Translations under genes and position numbers: made by a program
Source: Actinoplanes sp. DH11
GTDB taxonomy: Bacteria > Actinomycetota > Actinomycetes > Mycobacteriales > Micromonosporaceae
Assembly: GCF_020873875.1 (NCBI RefSeq)
Contig: NZ_JAHWGU010000027.1
Span: 1 to 64,000 of the forward strand
Length of the DNA stretch: 64,000 nt
Reading direction: 5' to 3'
In this document: positions 26,201-33,990 of the stretch, piece by piece
Layout: every line of letters starts with the position of its first letter
How positions within the stretch are numbered: position 1 is the stretch's first letter
The notes under the pieces: generated by a model
What the model was told of the DNA's origin: nothing
Database searches by the model: none
Seen by the model: the letters and a program-made list of their open reading frames with translations, nothing else

Positions 26201-27172
26201 TACGGCGACAACTTCCCGCGCACCCTGGCGGCGCAGAACAACCTCGCCGTCTCGTACCGGCTGATGGGCCAGTTCGAGCTGGCCGCGCAGCACGACGAGG
26301 AGGCCTGGCTACGGCGCCGGGAGGTGAACGGTGAGACCAACCTGTGGACCCTCGGCACCGCTGCCTGCCTGGCCCGGGACTGGCGCGACGCCGGCGACTT
26401 CGACCGCTCCGCCGCCCTGCTCAAGCAGACCCTCGACGACCTGCTGGAGACTCGCGGCCCGGACTCGCGATCCACGCTCACCACCAAGTCCAACTACGCC
26501 GTGTCGCTGCGCAGCATCGGGCGGATCCCGGAGGCCCTGCAACTGCACAACGAGGCGTACGACCGGCTGCTGCTGCTCTTCGGTGACGAGAACCCGGAGA
26601 CGGTGAGCTGCCGGTTCAGCCGCGCGCTCACCCTGCACAGCGCCAACGAGGGCAGCAAGGCGGTGGCCGAACTCCTGGAGATCCACGCCTTCTGGACCCG
26701 CGAACTCGGCGACCGGCACCCGTACACCCTGGTCTGCCGCAACGACCTGGCCATCGCCGAACGGCGGCTCGGCAACCTGCCGAAGGCCCGTGAGTGGATC
26801 CGGCCGACGGTGCCGGAGCTGATCGAGGTGCTGCGGCCGGACCATCCGTACACGCTTTCCGCGCGGATGAACCTGGCGATCTGCGAGGCCGAGCCGGCCG
26901 AGGGCGGCGCGGGGCCGGAGGCGGCACGCGCGATGCTGCTGGACATGGCCGCCGACATCCGCCGGGTGTTCGGGCCGGACCATCCCAACACCTTCCGGCA
27001 CGAGGCCAATCTCGCCCTCATCGAGGAGGCGCTCGGCCTGGAGGCAGCGGACGAGCGGCTCGCCGCCCTCCGGGAGCGGGTGGTCCTCCGTCTCGGCGAC
27101 ACGCATCCGATCGTGAGTGGCCTGGACCGGCGCCGGTACCTGTACCGGATCATCGACCCGCATCAGTTCTAG
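23252..27172 (+). CDS. fxsT: FxSxx-COOH system STAND protein FxsT: ParA-like ATPase, NB-ARC and TPR domains
   Basis: 1306 residues. The ATGA overlap with fxsC and GGGGGA seven bases upstream fix the start; an ATG 15 bp upstream is in frame. Domains: ParA/MinD-like ATPase (residues 1-320) with deviant P-loop Lys16-GGTGR-Thr22 and LAVDWDLESPGL; a degenerate TIR-like segment near 325-430 (SDQVWLEWVEHVLLAAGMRVVY); NB-ARC from ~480 with Gly508-MGGVGK-Thr515, YLLILDNAE, VLITSRN and DDLPIAIAAAAA; a winged-helix/linker; and about ten TPRs from ~880 (RNDLAIAERRLGNLPKAREW and similar). This is the STAND plan of a ligand-triggered oligomerising switch. It is the largest gene of the fxs operon and may sense the modified peptide (inference). 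Confidence 0.9.
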   Translation: MSKGRNGRVVTFYSYKGGTGRTMALANVAWILAANGYRVLAVDWDLESPGLHRYFAPFMDPRFLASTGGVVDMINRYEWDASEEDWDASRLGGYASVQQHSFSLEWDHFPDGGTLDFLSAGQQNPAYDGGLSQIKWDEFYEERGGGLFFDAMRADMKDRYDFTLIDSRTGHSDIAGICTGHLPDVLVDCFTFSDQGIEGAARMARQLSSPRDIRVLPVPMRVDPAEKRKAETGRTVAKREFADLPRGLDEARRRAYWHGVEVPYQAYYAYEETLATFGDAPGAGGTLLSAYESLASHITEGLVTALPSMNASLRQQIITRFERKPFSEADAVQLSASGSDQVWLEWVEHVLLAAGMRVVYAPDGTGGEKDPLPSAQHLKIISRAEGTDYFTGTPGPFTPDPGLRAIYTADITPWRSIPTASSAFIAGLGGGAAAEEILKLIGRPAGDLDVVLAGAPRYPGEEPDLVVNLPARNARFTGRETGLRDLRGRLRSGAAVVLFGTQAVALQGMGGVGKTQMALEYAHRYRTAYDVVAWLKADSEENLQNALRELGGRMHLQSEQSGREFARAVVHELGRDKRRYLLILDNAEEPDAIVEYLPHGSAHVLITSRNMSWGDQTQPVQVDVFTRAESIDHLMQRVRGIEEHDAGLVAEELDDLPIAIAAAAALLDESNIPVEQYLEQIRAEGPSVALVDTAGRPIARTWDLSLKRLQERDRAAYRLFQLCSMLAPEISLDLVYSDQMAEFLKPHNPAVSERMLRGSLVQQINRLALLRLDQRPTSPGSSDRSGQILIHQVVQDAVRDRMTEEERAEARRQVHQVLAKARPEGEVEDAEHWPRFRMIWPHLDASDAVNSTDEAVRQLLIDRIRYYYVQADLVTGRVRAERIARIWQEQLDGIDDPVQAGVLRQQLLQLRFNLANLLRDLGEFKASLEVDEQVLADQESLLGRDHPHTLMTRGGYAADLRGLGRYPEALDIDVNTYRAWQDQYGDNFPRTLAAQNNLAVSYRLMGQFELAAQHDEEAWLRRREVNGETNLWTLGTAACLARDWRDAGDFDRSAALLKQTLDDLLETRGPDSRSTLTTKSNYAVSLRSIGRIPEALQLHNEAYDRLLLLFGDENPETVSCRFSRALTLHSANEGSKAVAELLEIHAFWTRELGDRHPYTLVCRNDLAIAERRLGNLPKAREWIRPTVPELIEVLRPDHPYTLSARMNLAICEAEPAEGGAGPEAARAMLLDMAADIRRVFGPDHPNTFRHEANLALIEEALGLEAADERLAALRERVVLRLGDTHPIVSGLDRRRYLYRIIDPHQF

Positions 27173-27184
27173 GACCGGGTGCTC

Positions 27185-28024
27185 ATGCGAAACAGCTACA
27201 ACAACACGGAGAACACCATCCCGGGGCTGATCTCCTCGGCCTGGCGAACCGCGCCGCCGGTGCTGCGCCGGTTCACGTACTGGGTGTGGGGCCTCGGCAC
27301 TGTCGCGGTCGTCCTGGCGGTCACCGCTGACCTGCAGGACCGGTGGGCGGGCCTGCAATTCGTGACCAACATCATCGCCGAGCTGATCTGCGGGCTGTTC
27401 GCGCTGCCACTCGCCCTGGTGATCATCACGAGGCTGGCCGACTACCAGGTCAAAGAGCTGGAACGAGCACGGCTGGAGGCCCGGTACGACACCGCACTGG
27501 AGCAGCTGACCGCTTCCGTCCGGCTCACCAGCGACTACGTCGAGGAGCTGGTCCAGGAGGTGACCGCCTCGACGAACAGCTTCGTGGAGGCGACCCGGGT
27601 GGTGAACGGCCGGCTGGCCGACCCGGACCGGGCCATGGAGTCAGCCAAGCTCCTGCAGGCGCACATGGACAGTCAGCAGTGGCTGTTCTACGAGCGGGTG
27701 GTGACACCGCTGCGGATCGACGGCAACCACCTGCGCGCACTACTCGGCGAGCGGGTCCGCAATGGCGAGCCGACCGCCGAGTCGGCCCGGTTCGAGCGGG
27801 TCTGGAACGAGCTGGAGTCGGCGCTCCGGCATCAGCGGCAGCTCATGACGATCGGGCACCAGGAGCTGAGCCGGGGCGCGCCCACCCCGAACCGGGCGGC
27901 TCGCCTGCGTGACGCCGCCATCGTCCACCTGCACAGCGTCGACCACCTGCTGCAGCTCTGCGGCGAACTCGAGGCCTTCGCCACGTCGGCACGGCTCCTG
28001 CCCGGCCGCCCGGACCAGCCGTGA
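27185..28024 (+). CDS. two-helix membrane protein with cytoplasmic coiled coil, end of fxs operon
   Basis: About 279 residues from MRNSYNN; a GTG two codons earlier is also open but sits on top of the AGGA motif. Two hydrophobic helices lie near residues 37-55 and 65-85 (WGLGTVAVVLAV, ELICGLFALPLALVIIT). The remaining ~190 residues are helical and charged (KELERARLEARYDTALEQL, FVEATRVVNGRLADPDRAMESAKLL) without enzymatic motifs. It starts 13 bp after fxsT, so it belongs to the operon. I recognise no family; a membrane anchor or effector partner for FxsT is conceivable. It ends 6 bp from the convergent hydrolase. Confidence 0.7.
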   Translation: MRNSYNNTENTIPGLISSAWRTAPPVLRRFTYWVWGLGTVAVVLAVTADLQDRWAGLQFVTNIIAELICGLFALPLALVIITRLADYQVKELERARLEARYDTALEQLTASVRLTSDYVEELVQEVTASTNSFVEATRVVNGRLADPDRAMESAKLLQAHMDSQQWLFYERVVTPLRIDGNHLRALLGERVRNGEPTAESARFERVWNELESALRHQRQLMTIGHQELSRGAPTPNRAARLRDAAIVHLHSVDHLLQLCGELEAFATSARLLPGRPDQP

Positions 28025-28030
28025 CCGGGC

Positions 28031-28909
28031 TCAGGCCGCCAGCCAGGTGAGAATCCTCGGCAGCACCTCCATGGCGCCGAAGTGGGCCGCGTCGTGCTGC
28101 ACGTGCACCTCGGAGCGGGGAATCCGCTGAGCCAGCCACCGACTGTGGCTGGCCGGCGAGAACGTGTCATGCGCGCCGTGCCAGAGCCGGACCGGCGGCA
28201 CGATCGTGTCCAGCGCGAACCCCCAGTCGCGGCGGAAGGCCAGGATGTCGTCGAGCCATCCGTACGGCCCGTCGCGCAGCGCCTCGGCGTAGCTCTTCAC
28301 CAGCAGGCGGCGGTAAAGCACGCTCTGCATGAACCGCAGGTCCGGCGCGGACATCTGGGTCCGCAGCTCCTCGAGGAGGCTCTTCGGGTCGGCGGCGGTC
28401 TGCTCGGCCAGGGCCCGCAGGTCGTGCATCATCTCCACGGTGCCCTGGTCGGCCGCGATGTGTTTGCTGGCGTTCTGGTCGGCCATGCCCTCGTACCAGT
28501 TCAGGTCGGCGGCGTCCCACGGCGCCAGCCCGACCAGGACTGCGGCCCGGTCGACGCGGTGCGGCAGCACGGCGGCGCAGGCGAGCGCGTGCGGGCCACC
28601 ACCGGAACGGCCCACCAGGGCGAACCGTTTGATGTCCATCCCGTCGGCGATGGCCCGGACGTCGGCGGCGGCATCGACGACGCGCCGGTTGGGCAGGCGG
28701 GTGGAGCCGCCGTAACCGGGGCGGTCGTAGCTGATCAACCGGATGCCCTGCCGGTAGAGCACGCTGCTGCGGGGGCGCGGACCGGAGCCCGAGCCGGGGG
28801 TGCCGTGCAGGAGGAAGACCGGTCTCCCGTCCGCGGCGCCGGACACCTGGACCGCGAGAACCCGGTCGCCGACACCCACCTCAAACCGCGTCACCAAGGT
28901 AGCCCTCAT
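28031..28909 (-). CDS. alpha/beta hydrolase
   Basis: 292 residues from MRATLVTRFEVGVGD. The oxyanion stretch is FLLHGTPGSG, the nucleophile elbow is GRSGGGPHAL (Ser in G-x-S-x-G), the acid is probably the Asp in WHGAHDTFSP, and the His is in VQHDAAHFGAM. This is a standard single-domain hydrolase of the proline-iminopeptidase/haloalkane-dehalogenase-like group; the substrate is unreadable. A 26-residue in-frame extension overlaps the upstream kinase gene and is unlikely. It is downstream of the BadF-type kinase on the same strand. Confidence 0.82.
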   Translation of the reverse strand: MRATLVTRFEVGVGDRVLAVQVSGAADGRPVFLLHGTPGSGSGPRPRSSVLYRQGIRLISYDRPGYGGSTRLPNRRVVDAAADVRAIADGMDIKRFALVGRSGGGPHALACAAVLPHRVDRAAVLVGLAPWDAADLNWYEGMADQNASKHIAADQGTVEMMHDLRALAEQTAADPKSLLEELRTQMSAPDLRFMQSVLYRRLLVKSYAEALRDGPYGWLDDILAFRRDWGFALDTIVPPVRLWHGAHDTFSPASHSRWLAQRIPRSEVHVQHDAAHFGAMEVLPRILTWLAA

Positions 28910-28937
28910 CCCCGAAGCACGGCGGAGGCCCCGCGCA

Positions 28938-29891
28938 TCATCGATGATAATCGACACCGTGCCGCCGGCGCGGGAATGAACGCCCATGAGGAGCCGGGGT
29001 CCCCAGCAACGCGGCGTGCGTGACCGGCGACCGGGTGGGCAGGGCCAACCAGGCCGCGGCTGCGGCCGGATCGCGGCTGATCAGTGTGGGGACGCTCCGG
29101 GCGCCGAGCCCGGCGAGCAGGCCGTCGCGTACCGGGGTGGCGGCGGTGAGCAGGCTGCCGGCCAGCACCACGGGGCCGTCCGGGCGGAGTTCGTCCAGGG
29201 TGGCGGTCAGGCGGCGGACCGCGTCGGCGACGATCGCCGTCGCGTGCGGGTCCCCGGCCCGGGCCATCGCGCAGACGAGTGGGGCCAGACTCGCGATCTC
29301 GGCATGATGCAGCTCCTGCGCCCAGCCGATCAGCCGATCCCGGCCGGTGGCGCCGGTCTGCGCGGCGACCGCCGTGGCGAACGGGGAAGGCCAGCCGCGG
29401 ACGGCGGCTCGCAGCGCACTGACCCCCAGCCAGTGACCCGATCCCTCGTCGCCGAGCAGCCAGCCCCGGCCGTCGTTCACCCGGACGATCTCACGATCGT
29501 GAAGTTGGGCCGCGACCGCGCCCGTTCCGGCGATGAGCACCGCGCCGTCCGGCGCACAGGTGCCGGCGGCGAAGGCGGTGACCGCGTCACCCACGACCCG
29601 CCAGGGGCAGCTCAGGCCCACCGCGGACCAAGCATCGTCCAGCACGGACGCGAAAGCGCCGTCACAGGCCGAGGAACCGGCCAAGCCGAGCACCCCGCCG
29701 ATGACCGCCGCCGGATCGACGGTCGCCACCGCCGATCGCAGTGCCGCGCTCAGCGCCGGAACCGCCGCCGGACCCGCCGACAGCGGGTTGCCCGGGCCCG
29801 CCCGGCCGCGGCCCACAATCTCGCCGTCCACCGTTGCCACGACCGCGTGCGAGGCGGTGCCACCTGCGTCGACACCCACCACCAGCTCCAT
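28938..29891 (-). CDS. BadF/BadG-type ATPase, probable N-acetylglucosamine kinase
   Basis: 317 residues of the actin-like ATPase fold. VVGVDAGGTASHAVV is the phosphate-1 motif, VIGGVLGLAGSS the glycerate/connect region, and GAVLIAGTGAVAAQL followed by GRGWLLGDEGSGHWLGVSALRAAVRG the signature found in eukaryote-like GlcNAc kinases. It would phosphorylate N-acetylglucosamine or a related amino sugar after uptake. It is transcribed divergently from the RpiR-SIS-NgcEFG operon, so it is functionally part of that locus. Confidence 0.82.
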   Translation of the reverse strand: MELVVGVDAGGTASHAVVATVDGEIVGRGRAGPGNPLSAGPAAVPALSAALRSAVATVDPAAVIGGVLGLAGSSACDGAFASVLDDAWSAVGLSCPWRVVGDAVTAFAAGTCAPDGAVLIAGTGAVAAQLHDREIVRVNDGRGWLLGDEGSGHWLGVSALRAAVRGWPSPFATAVAAQTGATGRDRLIGWAQELHHAEIASLAPLVCAMARAGDPHATAIVADAVRRLTATLDELRPDGPVVLAGSLLTAATPVRDGLLAGLGARSVPTLISRDPAAAAAWLALPTRSPVTHAALLGTPAPHGRSFPRRRHGVDYHR

Positions 29892-29920
29892 GCGAGAGAT
29901 CGAAACACAGAAATTCGTTG

Positions 29921-29949
29921 TTGACTAGAGACGTCGACGGTCGTAATTT
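29921..29949 (+). promoter_or_regulatory. sigma70-type promoter of the rpiR-ngc operon
   Basis: TTGACT (29921-29926) and TAATTT (29944-29949) with exactly 17 bp between them, in an AT-richer island, pointing toward the RpiR gene. One of the best promoter matches in the window. Confidence 0.7.
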
Positions 29950-29976
29950 TCATCGACAACAGCAACTGATGAAAAT
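29946..29976. promoter_or_regulatory. putative RpiR operator (inverted repeat over -10 and start site)
   Basis: ATTTTCATC (29946-29954) and GATGAAAAT (29968-29976) are perfect 9-bp inverted half sites separated by 13 bp. They overlap the -10 box and the likely +1, and end before the ribosome-binding site, a position that gives autorepression by the RpiR protein encoded next. Confidence 0.65.
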
Positions 29977-29989
29977 GAGGTCCACACAG

Positions 29990-30907
29990 ATGACGGGTGA
30001 GAGCGGCGGACTACTGGGCCGGCTGCGTATCGAGGGGCCCCGCCTGCCAGAGGCGCTGAGCCGGATCGCGGAGACGATCCTGGCCGACCCGGAGACGGCG
30101 GCCCACGCCAGCATCGTCGATCTGGCCGAGCGGTCCGGGACGTCGACGGCGACGGTCACCCGGTTCAGCCGCACGCTGGGCTTCAAGGGCTATGCGAGTC
30201 TGCGCGTCGCTGTGGCCACCGAGACCGGGCGTGCCGAGCAGGCGCGCTGGGAGACCGACATCAGCGGCGACATCTCCCCCGGTGATCCGCTGGACGAGGT
30301 GCTCAACGTGGTGGCCGCGGCGGACACCCGGGCCATCCAGGACACCGCGGCGGGTCTGCGGATCCCGGACGTCGAGCGGGTGGCCGCGGCCATCGCCGGT
30401 GCGCAGCGGGTCGAGTTGTTCGGATTGGGCAGCAGCGGCACCGCGGCCCGGGAGATGGCGTTCCGCCTGGAGCGGATCCGGGTGCCGGTCTGGCATCGGC
30501 AGGACAGCCACACGGCGCTCACCAACGCGGCACTGCTGCTGCCCGGCGACGTCGCGATCGGCCTGTCGCACTCGGGCCGCACCCGCGAGGTGATCGAGAC
30601 GCTCGCCGAGGCGGCCGATCACGGCGCGCTCACCGTCGCGGTGACCAGTTTCAACAGGTCGCCGCTGGCCGAGGTCGCCGACGTCGTGTTCACCACGAGC
30701 GTGCTGGAGACGACGTTCCGGCTGGCCGCGCTCTCCGCCCTGCACTCGCAGCTGCTGGTCCTGGACCTGATCTACGTGGCGGTGGCGCAGCGGACCTACG
30801 AGCGCACCGCGGACGCCCTGGAGCTGACGGTCCGCGCCGTGGACGCGCACCGGCTGCCGGAGAAGACGCCGACCCGCAGACGGCGGCCGGAGAGAGGAAC
30901 AACGTGA
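29990..30907 (+). CDS. MurR/RpiR family transcriptional regulator
   Basis: 305 residues from MTGESGG, chosen because GAGG lies 9 bp upstream; in-frame ATGs at 29969 and 29975 sit inside the operator. The N-terminal RpiR HTH (about 15-90) reads SIVDLAERSGTSTATVTRFSRTLGFKGYASLRVAV. A SIS domain follows (VELFGLGSSGTAAREMAFRLERI, GLSHSGRTREVIETLAEA), which senses phosphosugars, probably GlcNAc-6-phosphate or a related ligand. First gene of the ngc operon, GTGA-coupled to the SIS protein. Confidence 0.9.
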   Translation: MTGESGGLLGRLRIEGPRLPEALSRIAETILADPETAAHASIVDLAERSGTSTATVTRFSRTLGFKGYASLRVAVATETGRAEQARWETDISGDISPGDPLDEVLNVVAAADTRAIQDTAAGLRIPDVERVAAAIAGAQRVELFGLGSSGTAAREMAFRLERIRVPVWHRQDSHTALTNAALLLPGDVAIGLSHSGRTREVIETLAEAADHGALTVAVTSFNRSPLAEVADVVFTTSVLETTFRLAALSALHSQLLVLDLIYVAVAQRTYERTADALELTVRAVDAHRLPEKTPTRRRRPERGTT

Positions 30908-31656
30908 GCGTGAACAGCGCGGACTACCTGTCCAGGATCGAAGAGGTGGTGGGCCGGATCGGCCGCGGCCAGCGGGCCGAGAAGCAGCGGGCCGCGGAAC
31001 TGCTGACCACGTCGATAAGCACCGGCGGCGTGATCCAGGCGTTCGGGTGCGGGCACTCGGAGGCCCTCGCCATGGAGATCGCCGGGCGGGCCGGTGGCCT
31101 GGTCCCGACGAACCGGATCGCGTTGCGCGACATCGTCCTCTACGGCGGTGAGCCGCTGGCGACGCTCGCCGACCCGGCCGTGGAGCGGGACACCGGGATC
31201 GCGCACCGCCTCTACCAGCTCGCCCCCGTCAAGCCCGACGACGCGTTCGTGATCGCCTCCAACTCCGGCATCAACGGCGCCGTCGTGGAGATGGCGCTGC
31301 TGGTCAAGGAGCACGGGCACCCGCTCGTCGCGATCACGTCGGCGGCGCACTCGGCCGGCGTGGCGTCGCGGCACCCGAGCGGGCGCAAGCTCGGCGACAT
31401 CGCGGACGTGACGCTCGACAACGGAGCGCCGTACGGCGACGCGACGCTGACCCTGCCCGGTGGCGGCGCGGTGGGCGCGGTCTCGTCGATCACCGCGGCG
31501 CTGCTGGCGCAACAGCTCGTCGTCGAGGTGGTGGCCCGCCTGACCGCGGCCGGGATCACGCCGCCGGTCTACCTGTCGGACAACGTGCCCGGCGGCAAGG
31601 AACACAACGCGGAACTCGAGGCGCGGTACGCCGGGCGCATCCGGCGCACCGCATAG
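30904..31656 (+). CDS. SIS-domain sugar isomerase-like protein (UPF0309 type)
   Basis: 250 residues, GTG start overlapping the RpiR stop by 4 bp. The SIS fold carries GGVIQAFGCGHSEALAMEIAGRAGG, FVIASNSGINGAVVEMALLVKEHGHPLVAITS, and a C-terminal NVPGGKEHNAEL. The group is annotated as UPF0309/sugar isomerase and often sits beside GlcNAc transporters. It probably acts on an amino-sugar phosphate. Reaction not established. Confidence 0.82.
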   Translation: MSVNSADYLSRIEEVVGRIGRGQRAEKQRAAELLTTSISTGGVIQAFGCGHSEALAMEIAGRAGGLVPTNRIALRDIVLYGGEPLATLADPAVERDTGIAHRLYQLAPVKPDDAFVIASNSGINGAVVEMALLVKEHGHPLVAITSAAHSAGVASRHPSGRKLGDIADVTLDNGAPYGDATLTLPGGGAVGAVSSITAALLAQQLVVEVVARLTAAGITPPVYLSDNVPGGKEHNAELEARYAGRIRRTA

Positions 31657-31672
31657 AGAAGAGAGCCCAGCG

Positions 31673-33097
31673 ATGAACCCTGTTTCCCCTGACCGAAGGT
31701 ACCCCAGCAGACGCAGCCTCCTGACAACGGCCGGAGCCGCCGCCCTCGGTGTGCCCCTGCTCTCCGCCTGCGTGACCTCTTCCGGCGGTGGCGACGACAA
31801 ACCCGCCGCGGGCAGCGGGGGCGCGAAGAGCGCGGACAACCCGCTGGGGGTCAAGGCCGACGCACCGCTCGAGGTGGTGGTCTTCAAGGGAGGGTACGGC
31901 GACGAGTACGCCGTCAAGGCTGAGGAGGTCTACCGGTCCCGTTACCCCGGAGCCGAGATCGACCACAAGGGCCTGCAGAAGGTCGGCGAGGCGATGCAGC
32001 CCCGTTTCGTGGCGGGCAACCCGCCGGACGTCGTCGACAACACCGGCGCCGGTCGCCTGGACATCGCCACCCTGGTGTCGGCGAAGCAGGTCACGGACCT
32101 GTCGGAACTGCTCGACGCGCCCGCTTTCGATCAGCCCGGCACGAAGGTCCGCGACACCCTGCTGCCCGGGGTGGTCGAGGACGGCACGTTCGCCGGCAGC
32201 ACGGTGTCGCTGAACTTCACCTACACGGTTTGGGGCGTCTGGTACTCGAAGTCGCTGTTCGCCGAGCGCGGCTGGACCTATCCGGCGACCTGGGCCGACA
32301 TGCTGACGCTCTGCGACCAGATCAAGAAGGCCGGCATCGCACCCTGGACCTACCAGGGCAAGTACCCGGAGTACATCAATGACCCGCTGCTCACGATGGC
32401 CGCCAAGGCCGGCGGGCTGGATCTGGTCCGGGCCGTCGACAATCTGGAGCCGGGCGCCTGGAACCAGCCGGGTCTGCTGCGGGCGGCGGAGGCGTTCGCC
32501 GAGCTCAGCGGCAAGGGCTACCTGATGTCCGGCTCGGAGGCGCTGTCGCACACCGAGGCCCAGGCCGTCTGGTGCCGCCGGCAGGCCGCCTTCATCCCGT
32601 GCGGGTCCTGGCTGGAGGCGGAGCAGAAATCGGTCACGCCGGCCGGTTTCGACATGGTGATGGGCACCGTGCCGGGCACCGCCGGCGACGCCCTGCCGGC
32701 GACCGCCGTGCAGGCTGCCAGCAGCGAGTCCTTCCTGGTGCCGGCGAAGGCGCAGAACGTGGCGGGCGGCCTGGAGTACCTGCGGATCCTGTTCGGCAAG
32801 GCCTCGGCGTCGGCGTTCGCGCAGGCCAACTCGACGCTGCCGGCGGTGGCCGGCGCCACCGACGGGCTGACGCTCTCCAGCGGGCTGGGATCGGTGCGGG
32901 ACGCGGTCGAGGCCGCCGGGGCGAACGCCTTCAACTACCGATTCCGTACGTGGTACGCCCCGCTCGCCAAGGCCGTCGACGACGCCACGGGTGAGCTGGT
33001 GAACCGCCGGATCAGTGCGGCCGGCTGGTCGAGCCGGATCCAGAAGGCGGCGGACGCGCTGGCCAAGGACTCCACCGTCGTCAAGTACACCCGCTGA
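31673..33097 (+). CDS. ngcE: N-acetylglucosamine/chitobiose ABC transporter solute-binding lipoprotein
   Basis: 474 residues. RRSLLTTAGAAALGVPLLSAC gives a twin-arginine signal with a lipobox (LSAC), so it should be a Tat-exported lipoprotein. The body is a family-1 sugar-binding protein: LEVVVFKGGYGDEY, NPPDVVDNTGAGRLDIATLVSAKQVTDLSELLD, GVWYSKSLFAERGWTYPATWADM and FIPCGSWLEAEQ match the NgcE group. It captures GlcNAc or chitobiose for the NgcFG permease; the ATPase, as in streptomycetes, would be shared (MsiK-like) and is not here. TGATG overlap with ngcF. Confidence 0.88.
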   Translation: MNPVSPDRRYPSRRSLLTTAGAAALGVPLLSACVTSSGGGDDKPAAGSGGAKSADNPLGVKADAPLEVVVFKGGYGDEYAVKAEEVYRSRYPGAEIDHKGLQKVGEAMQPRFVAGNPPDVVDNTGAGRLDIATLVSAKQVTDLSELLDAPAFDQPGTKVRDTLLPGVVEDGTFAGSTVSLNFTYTVWGVWYSKSLFAERGWTYPATWADMLTLCDQIKKAGIAPWTYQGKYPEYINDPLLTMAAKAGGLDLVRAVDNLEPGAWNQPGLLRAAEAFAELSGKGYLMSGSEALSHTEAQAVWCRRQAAFIPCGSWLEAEQKSVTPAGFDMVMGTVPGTAGDALPATAVQAASSESFLVPAKAQNVAGGLEYLRILFGKASASAFAQANSTLPAVAGATDGLTLSSGLGSVRDAVEAAGANAFNYRFRTWYAPLAKAVDDATGELVNRRISAAGWSSRIQKAADALAKDSTVVKYTR

Positions 33098-33990
33098 TGC
33101 GGCACGGCCGGTGGCGGTTCCTGCTCGCCGCGCTCGTGCCGGCGCTGGTCCTGCACGTCGTGTTCGTGCTCTCGCCGTACGCCCAGGCGTTCTACCTCGC
33201 CTTCACCGACTGGACCGGGGTGGCCGGCGAGGCGCACTTCGTGGGCCTGGACAACTTCGCCCGGCTCGGCGGTGACGGCCTGTTCCTGGACGCGGTCCGC
33301 AACAACGCCGTGATGCTGCTGGTCGTGCCGGCCGTCACGATCGGGCTCGCGCTGCTGCTGGCGAGCCTGTTGCACGGGCGGCGGCCGGTGCGCGGCGCGG
33401 CCGCGTACCAGATCGTCTGGTTTTTCCCGCAGATGCTCTCCCTGGTGATCATCGCGGTGCTCTGGGGTTTCGTCCTCAACCCGAACACCGGGCTGCTCAA
33501 CGCCGGGTTGCGCGGGGTCGGCCTGGACGCCCTGGCCCGCAGCTGGCTCGCCGAGCCGTCGCTGGCGCTGCCGTCGGTGATGGCGGTGGTGGTGTGGTCG
33601 TCGGTCGGGTTCTACGTGGTGCTGTTCCGGGCCGCCATCGACGCGATCCCGCGGGAGCTGTTCGAGGCGGCGGTGCTGGACGGCGCCGGCCGGTGGGCGA
33701 CGTTCCGCGGTGTCACGCTGCCGCTGGTCCGGGAGAGCGTGCAGGTCGCGTTCGTCTACCTGGGAATCGTGGCGCTCGACGGGTTCGTGCTCGTCCAGAT
33801 CATGACGGTGGGCCCGGGTGGCCCGGACGGCGCGACCGAGGTGGTCGGGCTGACGCTCTACCGGACCGCGTTCACCTACGGCAAGTTCGGTTACGCCACG
33901 GCGATGGGGGTGGCGCTCTTCTTCGCGGCCCTGACCTTCGCGGTGCTGGCCCTGCGCCGGGGCCGGGACGAGATTGTGGAGATGGCATGA
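33097..33990 (+). CDS. ngcF: NgcF-like ABC transporter permease
   Basis: 297 residues with six helices of the MalF-type sugar permease. Start RWRFLLAALVPALVLHVVFVLSPYAQAFYLAFTDW is characteristic, and the EAA loop reads ELFEAAVLDGAGRWATFRGVTLPLVRE, the contact for the ATPase. Start and stop overlap its neighbours (TGATG, ATGA), so expression is coupled to NgcE and NgcG. Confidence 0.88.
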   Translation: MRHGRWRFLLAALVPALVLHVVFVLSPYAQAFYLAFTDWTGVAGEAHFVGLDNFARLGGDGLFLDAVRNNAVMLLVVPAVTIGLALLLASLLHGRRPVRGAAAYQIVWFFPQMLSLVIIAVLWGFVLNPNTGLLNAGLRGVGLDALARSWLAEPSLALPSVMAVVVWSSVGFYVVLFRAAIDAIPRELFEAAVLDGAGRWATFRGVTLPLVRESVQVAFVYLGIVALDGFVLVQIMTVGPGGPDGATEVVGLTLYRTAFTYGKFGYATAMGVALFFAALTFAVLALRRGRDEIVEMA

